Source: Clonostachys chloroleuca
Lineage: Eukaryota > Ascomycota > Sordariomycetes > Hypocreales > Bionectriaceae
Reading direction: 5' to 3'
DNA: 64,000 nucleotides
Assembly (NCBI GenBank): GCA_037952775.1
Contig: JBANAY010000003.1
Location: forward strand, 21,638,001 to 21,702,000
A program made the translations under genes and the position numbers. Shown here one piece after another: positions 55,141 to 64,000 of the stretch (its first letter is position 1; each line of letters starts with the position of its first letter). The notes beneath the pieces were generated by a model. The model saw only the letters and a list, made by a program, of their open reading frames with translations. It made no database searches and was not told where the DNA came from.

Positions 55141-57064
55141 ATGACGCCTGTCTCTCCCACTTCCTCCTCCTCCGCCGGGACGGGAATCCCAGAAGCCCAT
55201 TTGGTTCTCTTGCAGGATAATGTTGATGATAGCCTCATGGCCGACTTCGCCACAGCGCCCTTGTTCACAGAGAAAGTCCGTTTAGCCGTTGATTATGAAT
55301 CACCTGGCTCTGACGACGAGCAAATCTTCTCTCAGTACGGGCTGCTTGGCGGCGATGTTACCGCTGGGAATCTCGACCGCCTTGAAAGCGGAAGTCTGGA
55401 TCCCCGTGTGTTCTACAACACTGCAGCGCCCTCGAGTGCTTTCATCTGTGGCAGCCAAGGTTCCGGAAAGAGCCACACGCTGTCTGTCCTGCTGGAGAAT
55501 TCGCTCGCCCAATCTGTCGCTAATGTGCTGCCACGACCCTTGACCGGCCTGCTCTTCCACAGAGATAGCTTCGTGTCTGAGACGGCCGGCGCGCCATGCG
55601 AGGCTGCGTACCTGTCGTCTAATCCTGATATCAGCGTCCGGGTCCTGTGTGCACCGTCGAATATTATGAATATCCGTGTATGAACGCCCTTCCTCATACC
55701 CACGAGAGCCTGAGCGATGAAACTGACACTTCAACCTGCGCAGCGGATCTACAGCAGCCTCCCGAACGTGACCGTGGAGGAGCTTCGTATCAACCAATCC
55801 GACCTGAACACGAGCCGCATGCTCGGTCTTATGGCCGTTCACACCGGAAAGGACGGGGGGATGCCTCTGTACCTGTATGTGCTGAATCGAATTCTCCGAG
55901 ACTTGCGCATTGAGCAGCAGCGAAGCGGACTGGCATTCAACTATGGCAAGTTCAAGGACACTATTAGCAGGGAGGCCATGCTTGACAGCCAGCTGCTTCC
56001 ACTTCAACAAAGGCTGGAGACGCTGGAAAGTTTCATGGTTCAGGACCAGGCGCCACAGTATAAGCTTGGTATGAAAAATCAACAGTCCCAGAAGCAATCC
56101 CCCAAGGCAAAGAAATCATCCATGTATGGGCAAGATATTGCAAAAGGAAATATCTGGTTTCCCAAGGTATAAGACATCCATGTTCCCTCTGAGTATTGAT
56201 CATCGACAACGTTACTAATGAAGCGTTTTTGCGAAATAGTCTGGCCAGCTGACGATTGTCGACCTCTCCTGCCCATGCATCACTGCCGAAATTGCTTGCT
56301 CCCTCTTTGGCATCTGTCTCAGTCTCTTTCTTGAGCAATCTCCAGACGTCGGTCGGATTGTCGCCCTGGATGAAGCACACAAGTTCATGAATGACAGCGC
56401 AGAATGTGCCTCCCTCACGGATGGACTCTTGCACACCATTCGCATGCAGCGGCACATGGCTGTCCGGGTCATCATTTCCACCCAGGAGCCGACCATTTCG
56501 ACCAAGCTCCTAGATCTTTGCTCGGTGACGATTGTTCATCGGTTCACGTCCCCAGATTGGCTCCTTGCCCTCAAGAAGCATCTCGCCGGCGCATCTAAGC
56601 ACACCAAGGCCGATGCGGACGGTGCTTTGGAGGCAACTAGCTCCAGCGACGCGGGAGTTCGCCCTCTGGTTTTGAAGGGCGACGATCACATGTCTGCTTT
56701 GTTCTCCCAAATCGTCTCACTCCGAACTGGCGAGGCTCTCGTCTTTGCGCCCAGCGCCGTCATCGATGTCGACTACAATGCCTGTGATGAGACAGTGGAC
56801 GATGATGGGGTTGCCGATGAGGGCAGCCAGGAAGAACTCGAACCTGCTGACGATACCGGGGCCAAGCTTTATACAGAATCTGACATCGTCTCCAGCCCCA
56901 AGAGCAGTGCTGGAGATGCTTGCTCTACGTCGGATGATGCGCCGTATGACAGTGACGAGTCCGAGTACTTTCCAAGTCCCAAGAAACTTGGAGATGGTGT
57001 TCTGAAGCTGCGTATCCGCATGCGAGTGACGGCCGACGGCGGAAGAAGCGTCATGGCTCACTGA
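55141..57064 (+). CDS. P-loop ATPase of uncertain family
   Basis: Three exons, 55141-55677, 55744-56166 and 56240-57064, encode 594 aa with all junctions in phase 0. The start at 55141 (MTPVSPTSSSSAG) is preferred over an in-frame upstream ATG whose leader is low-complexity. Walker A is GSQGSGKS (104-111). Walker B is RIVALDEAHKF (D364, E365), followed by a sensor-like VRVIISTQEPT. The spacing and the STQEP motif recall HerA/FtsK-type or other ASCE NTPases, but I cannot assign a named family. A helical insert (LNRILRDLRIEQQRSGLAFN) precedes Walker B. The C-terminal ~110 residues are acidic and Ser-rich (DVDYNACDETVDDDG ...), probably disordered. No membrane segment is present. A DNA- or protein-remodelling role is inference only. 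Confidence 0.8.
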
Positions 57065-58081
57065 GGGGAAGTAACGTTTAAGCTTCTGGGGCCAAGGGGG
57101 AATGGACCTAGCCCAGATGCTTGAAGAGGGGTTCTAAAGGTAACGGAACAGAAATGGTGGAAATGGTTTTAAGCCATTTCCGTAATGAGTACTAATGCTG
57201 CAGAGCCTCACCTAAACCGATGCTTGGCAGCACTTGGCTATGTCTGATGGTATGAAATGTGTTTATTTTGGATTGTGTTAATAAATTAGACGCCTACTTC
57301 TGTAGGATACCTTCGGCGTATCTAGAATAGCAGGCGATCCGGATTTGGCCTGATAGATTTCATCTAGAGCTAGAGTAATTACTCAAGTTTTGTCTGATGT
57401 TACCTGTCCATTTATTCTGCGTGAGATGCTACGATTTGTATAACAAGCTTGACCTATAACAGGTAAAGTGTCATTATGGAATCTCTTCTCGACCCCTTCT
57501 AAGCTCCGACATGACAGACTTGTCTCTGTCTAGGGTGACACATAGGTAGTTGAGGGAGAATTGAAGAGAAAGGAAAGAGAATCGACTAAGGCAGTAAGAT
57601 CAGGGAAGGCTGTTTTAGAAAGTGGCAGTTGCCGCATCTAGCGACTCGTTTACCATTGCCGAAGCTGTCAACGTGCGCGGCACATACAGCCCATGGGAAA
57701 CCCTGGTGATATACCGGATATACGGAAGATATCAAGGACGCCGGTCTATTGTGGAGAGAGAAGATCCGATATGAGGCGGATCAAGGATGACATAGAGTGC
57801 ACTGATTGTGGAAGGTAGATGGAATGCTGGCAGCTTAAACAGTCTACCAGGACCTCGTATAAAAGTTGCTTACGCGTGGATGATACATCAAACAGGGGCA
57901 CATGGTATCCTGCGCAGGGGCATGGCATTAGGAAGAGTTGATGTTTGAGAACACTGGCAATAAGGCGGCTTATATAAAGATCCAGGCGGCGCTCAACTGA
58001 CGGATTGAATTGTTACTCATAGATATCTCAGACCAGCCTCCGGCATAAATCAGCTCCAAAAAACCAGCCAACTGCTTCAAA
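57065..58081. other. intergenic region
   Basis: No gene is supported in these ~1.0 kb. The last 110 bases, with TATATAAAG near 57973, look like the promoter of the small secreted protein gene. Confidence 0.55.
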
Positions 58082-58511
58082 ATGTTCTTCTCCAAAGCCA
58101 TCGTTGCTGCTTTTGCCCTGGCCACCTCGGTCTCAGCCGTTCCCCAGAGTGGTAGCCGGCCACTTGGCTGGATCTACGGATATTCCCAGACTGGCTGCGC
58201 TGGAGATGTCCAGGCCACCTACGAAGTCCACTCCTTGGCTGACTGCTTCGGCTTCACCTCTGAGGGCCACACGTCCATCAAGTATGTCCGCAGCGCCTGG
58301 AAGGACGATGACCCGAAGCGTATGTATACCCCGTATATTTGTCACGGATAATGATGACTCTCTCTCTTTATGATAATTTTGGTGTTAACTTGCGTGATCT
58401 ATAGTTGTTGGTCTCACCAACGGTGGCTGCATTGGAGCTGCTCACGCCAAGGTCAACTCTGCCTCGTGCGCCTCTGGAAGTCAGCCCCTCAAGTCCGGAC
58501 GGTTCGAGTAA
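58082..58511 (+). CDS. small secreted cysteine-containing protein
   Basis: Exons 58082-58319 and 58405-58511 encode 114 aa. The N-terminal MFFSKAIVAAFALATSVSA is a clear signal peptide with an AVP-type cleavage site. The mature ~95 residues have four cysteines (TGCAG, ADCFG, GGCIG, ASCAS), fitting two disulphide bonds. They are rich in Gly/Ser, and no known domain was recognised. A TATATAAAG box lies about 105 bp upstream of the start, which suggests regulated, possibly strong expression. Such proteins are candidate effectors, antimicrobial proteins or cell-wall proteins. The sequence does not decide among these. Confidence 0.82.
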
Positions 58512-59427
58512 ACCTGCCTCGTCTACGCATCGCCTTGGCCACTTATTTGGACAACCATCTTGATGGTTTGAAATGCAGAACCGTTGGGTTCTGGTTCGAG
58601 ATTCTATATAAGTGGTTATTCAAACACGATTATTTCCCTCGTGACTTGCAGGGTCCTGGAACTGTGGCTTGGTTGGCAATATATAATAGATGTATTCCCC
58701 AGAGTAGTGGAGCGGGAAAAGAAGAGACTGTAACCAGACCTATACCGGGAATTTTCAGTTTGTTCTGTATGATTGATGATGGATTCGGTGTTGAAAGACG
58801 AGGTAAACAGAGTGTAGTGTCCTCATAACCAACTGGTGAGCTCACACTCTTCCCTCAATGGTTAAACCCATAGCACTGAGTGTAATGGCCGGGAGCATTC
58901 ACCGCGAAGCAATTCCTTTTTAGATAAATGTCCAAAACGGATGGTGGCTTTGAAGGCGCAAAAAAGAGTCCTGTTCTGTCGTGGAACTGCCGGCGCCTTT
59001 CGCAAGTGCCTCAGCCGGCAGTTCCTCTTCTCGTATATTAGCCAATAGAAATCTATGTTTCTTCTGATTGTTACTCATTACAGATTCCGGGTACAGCCAC
59101 CTCCTCCTTCGAGACATAAATCTTATCCATCTGCTGATGTTCGGCAGGGATCTGTCACGGAAGTGCCGGAGCCTCATGCAGGGGCCGTGACGGGCGGCCG
59201 ACCTGCCCCTTCGAGGGATAAGCTTATTCGCCTGGCCATGCTCGTCCAACCTCCTACGTCTTGAATTACTGGCTCTTTGCTATTTATGCTGATACCGCAT
59301 GGCCGGGGTACATTGTCAACCATCGTGATGGATGAACTTGTCCGATGGACGGCCATGTGCAAGGTAGTTTTCTTGTTTGTTTGGAATTCTTTTGGAATAT
59401 TATGCTCGCTCTAGAATCTTATTCTAT
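58512..59427. other. intergenic region
   Basis: No gene is supported. The frames at 58370-58828 (+) and 58920-59249 (-) lack domains and a credible start context. Confidence 0.5.
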
Positions 59428-59769
59428 TCAAAAAAACAAACAATACAAAAAACGAAGAAAAGTATAGGTAGAAAAAAGAGCGCAACACAAAAAGAAGATA
59501 CTTAGGAATATTACGGTTGAGTCACTAAGACGGCTCTCCTCAGTCTCGCCAACGAGTCCAACACTCTCTTCGGGAGAGCCAACCTGTTCTGCACTAGTAT
59601 CGAAGCTTGTATCAATGTTCGACTCGGCCGAATTTAATCTCGCACCGAAGCCGGCCTCGAGCGAATCGAGTCTCTTCTCAAACTTATCGGAGTTTGCCTC
59701 GATTCGACGGAGCACTTCCATAAATTCTGGCACGAGATTCTGAAGCCCTGAGAATTCAATTTGTGTCAT
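59428..59769 (-). CDS. tail-anchored coiled-coil protein of unknown function
   Basis: A single frame of 113 aa. Residues ~1-60 form a heptad-like amphipathic helix (LVPEFMEVLRRIEANSDKFEKRLDSLEA) suggesting a coiled coil. An acidic Ser/Glu-rich linker follows, and the C-terminus is one long hydrophobic segment (STVIFLSIFFLCCALFSTYT ...), the layout of a tail-anchored membrane protein. I do not recognise a family. No intron is needed. The region around it is AT-rich and gene-poor, so it may be a lineage-specific orphan gene or a chance frame. Confidence 0.5.
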   Translation of the reverse strand: MTQIEFSGLQNLVPEFMEVLRRIEANSDKFEKRLDSLEAGFGARLNSAESNIDTSFDTSAEQVGSPEESVGLVGETEESRLSDSTVIFLSIFFLCCALFSTYTFLRFLYCLFF

Positions 59770-61690
59770 GGTTACTGCTCTTGCCTTTCTCGATGGTGGG
59801 ATGACGGCTAGCTGTGTTTTAGTCAGATCTGGAAGCTCTTTATTCTCTTTTAGATTGAGCAGGCCTACTGTCTTGATAGAAATTTACGAGGTTTCTATCG
59901 CTTGTGCTTATCCTTGGTAGCTGTTGGATTTGGCAAGATGACTGACTTGCTGCCCCTGATAGCTGGAACTGACACCTTCGGTGTGCTTTTGGGTATCTCG
60001 TAGGTTCTTGCTCTCTTGAGTGAGATGTTGGTGTGTTCTGTTGTTGATCCGGTTGATCGAGCGAGAGGCAGGCTCGGTCAGACGTTTGAGACTTGGGTTG
60101 TGTGCAGCGATGTGCGAACGGGATGTGGGATACAGCTTGGACTTGAACTGTGCGGTTTAGTTATTGAAAGGGCCAGGCCGCGGATGGCGGCCTTCAAATA
60201 GGAGGAAAAACAGGCTCAGAATTTTAGGTTTATGACGGCATTTACGCTGATGAAGGAGTCATTATGCTGGGCGTTAGTTATTGTTGGTACCTATTGAGCC
60301 TTATGTGCCTATGGCTGCGCGTAAGCCTCGCCGCTGGGCAAAAAGGCGGAACTTTGATGTATTAACTGTGTTGCGTGATGCTTGGTACAGCATTAGGTTG
60401 TCGATTTCTGTCTTCAGAGACTCCCCTCATGTGATGGACGCTGATGGCTTTCGTTGAGGGTGGCGAGACCCGATATATACGATCTAGTACGATGACTTCT
60501 CTTACGGGTGTCGAAGAATGGACAGCAAAAGTACGCAGATTCAAACGAAAGTATGTTGATCCCCAATATTTTCGCTCGGCTACCGTTTCATTATAATGAT
60601 GCCGTATCGTAAGAGTTACTCACGGGTTAACGGTAAGTTACCATATTACCTAGCCACCTACTAAGATAGTAGTCGCATGGGAGCAGATCAGGCCTGTCCT
60701 TTTGTAAAGCTCGCTTGTCGTTCCAGAAAACCATCAGTTTACATACCCGTAAGCCCGGACATTACAGGAGTCTTATTGTTTGGTCTCGTTGGGGTCGAAA
60801 TGAGTTATGAGAGATGCTTTGGAACCGTCACTCGAGATCCTTGGGCACATTTAGGCATTGATAGGCTATACTAGACAGCTATGGTTCCTCCTCCTTCTTC
60901 TCCCCGTTGTTAGAAAGTTACTTGCTGTCGCCTTGTGCTGACAGTGGCTAGGCATCAGATGGCTGGAATCAACCTTTCGGTGTGGCAAGAATCACGGCCA
61001 TCTTTATGAATCATCGTCTTTCCATCAAACTCACAAGTAGAGTACCCACGGCCCAGATGGTACCAAGCCAGCCCTTGCCGGAAGTGTAGGCGTTTCTTCT
61101 TCAAGAGATGCATGCCAGGTTCGATAAGCAACACGCGATTATCTGTTGAAGCATCCGCAAATTAGAGGCGAGCTCTAGAATTAGCCATTCGCACTCGATT
61201 TGCGCACCCCAATCACTTGATTTGCATATTAATACTTTGTTCTCAACAAAGTAGAATACAAAAAGATCTGAGGCGGGTGGCGAACTGAGCATGGTAATTT
61301 CCCATCCCCTCCTTGACGAAAGGACCATGTAAAGTTCCAACGATCCCAGTATTCCCAAGAACCTTGAGTCTTTACTCGGCTTGAATGCTTAGACTTGCTT
61401 CCTCTGATAGTTCTAGAATTCCACTAATTGGCTTGCACTGGCGTCTGAACTCCCTCGCATTCCTGGCGCTCTTGGGGCCGACAGTGGAATTCTAAGCCTG
61501 AAGGCGTCATAAAAACAGAATGCAGCGGGATCATGATGTTTTGACGCTCTGATGAAATTGGCCACGATATTTACAGAACATGAGAAATTATTTAGTTGAG
61601 GATCATTATTGGATAGTATTAAGTATTAGACATTAGGAAGTCTTGTTATCTACTGAGTATAATTAGTATCGCACCACAATTACTCGCTGT
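59770..61690. other. gene-poor AT-rich region
   Basis: These 1.9 kb have no supportable gene, RNA gene or repeat. Short frames only. Confidence 0.5.

Positions 61691-64000
<2,310 letters not shown>

Overview
This window looks like nuclear DNA of a filamentous ascomycete (Pezizomycotina). Genes are interrupted by short GT-AG introns, some with a TACTAAC-type branch site. They include typical Pezizomycotina families: a CYP505 P450-reductase fusion, Zn2Cys6 regulators, an AA9 cellulose-active monooxygenase, a HET-domain gene, an Atg22-like transporter and dispersed 5S rRNA genes. Species cannot be named from the sequence alone.

Layout. 1.6-6.5 kb: HAD phosphatase and, convergent to it, the CYP505 fusion. 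8.3-9.6 kb: thioredoxin-reductase-like flavoprotein with a signal peptide. 9.8-10.1 kb: two divergent 5S rRNA genes. 11.1-11.9 kb: glycine-zipper protein with a Lys/Ser tail. 12.9-16.0 kb: Zn2Cys6 regulator with an unusually long first intron, followed by a 4.3 kb gene-poor stretch. 20.3-25.7 kb: AA9 monooxygenase, a membrane-anchored coiled-coil protein, a METTL16-like methyltransferase and a DUF218 protein. 26.3-30.1 kb: degraded lectin-like gene, repeats and a broken small membrane-protein gene. 30.8-32.5 kb: Atg22-like transporter. 32.7-33.6 kb: a 93-nt hairpin and a split tRNA-like element. 34.0-39.0 kb: HET pseudogene and an F-box-like gene. 40.4-46.7 kb: SDR, dual-zinc-finger regulator, glycosyltransferase and P450, a possible small specialised-metabolism group. 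50.3-54.0 kb: small membrane protein, XAP5/FAM50 protein and omega-like GST. 55.1-57.1 kb: P-loop ATPase. 58.1-59.8 kb: small secreted cysteine protein and a tail-anchored coiled-coil protein. 61.7 kb to the right edge: DEAH-box helicase, cut by the window end.

The strongest window-wide pattern is that eight genes are disrupted. In six of them there is a break where a C or G run (on the coding strand) appears one base too short for the reading frame that protein conservation demands. Because intact genes surround them, this looks more like homopolymer undercalling in the assembly than mass gene death. The HET gene (a nonsense change plus a frameshift) and the lectin gene (a 4-bp tandem duplication plus a frameshift) carry extra lesions and may be true pseudogenes. 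I did not find a clearly new biological system. The best candidates for a second look are the split tRNA-like element, the long hairpin, the two co-varying 5S genes and the 40-47 kb gene group.
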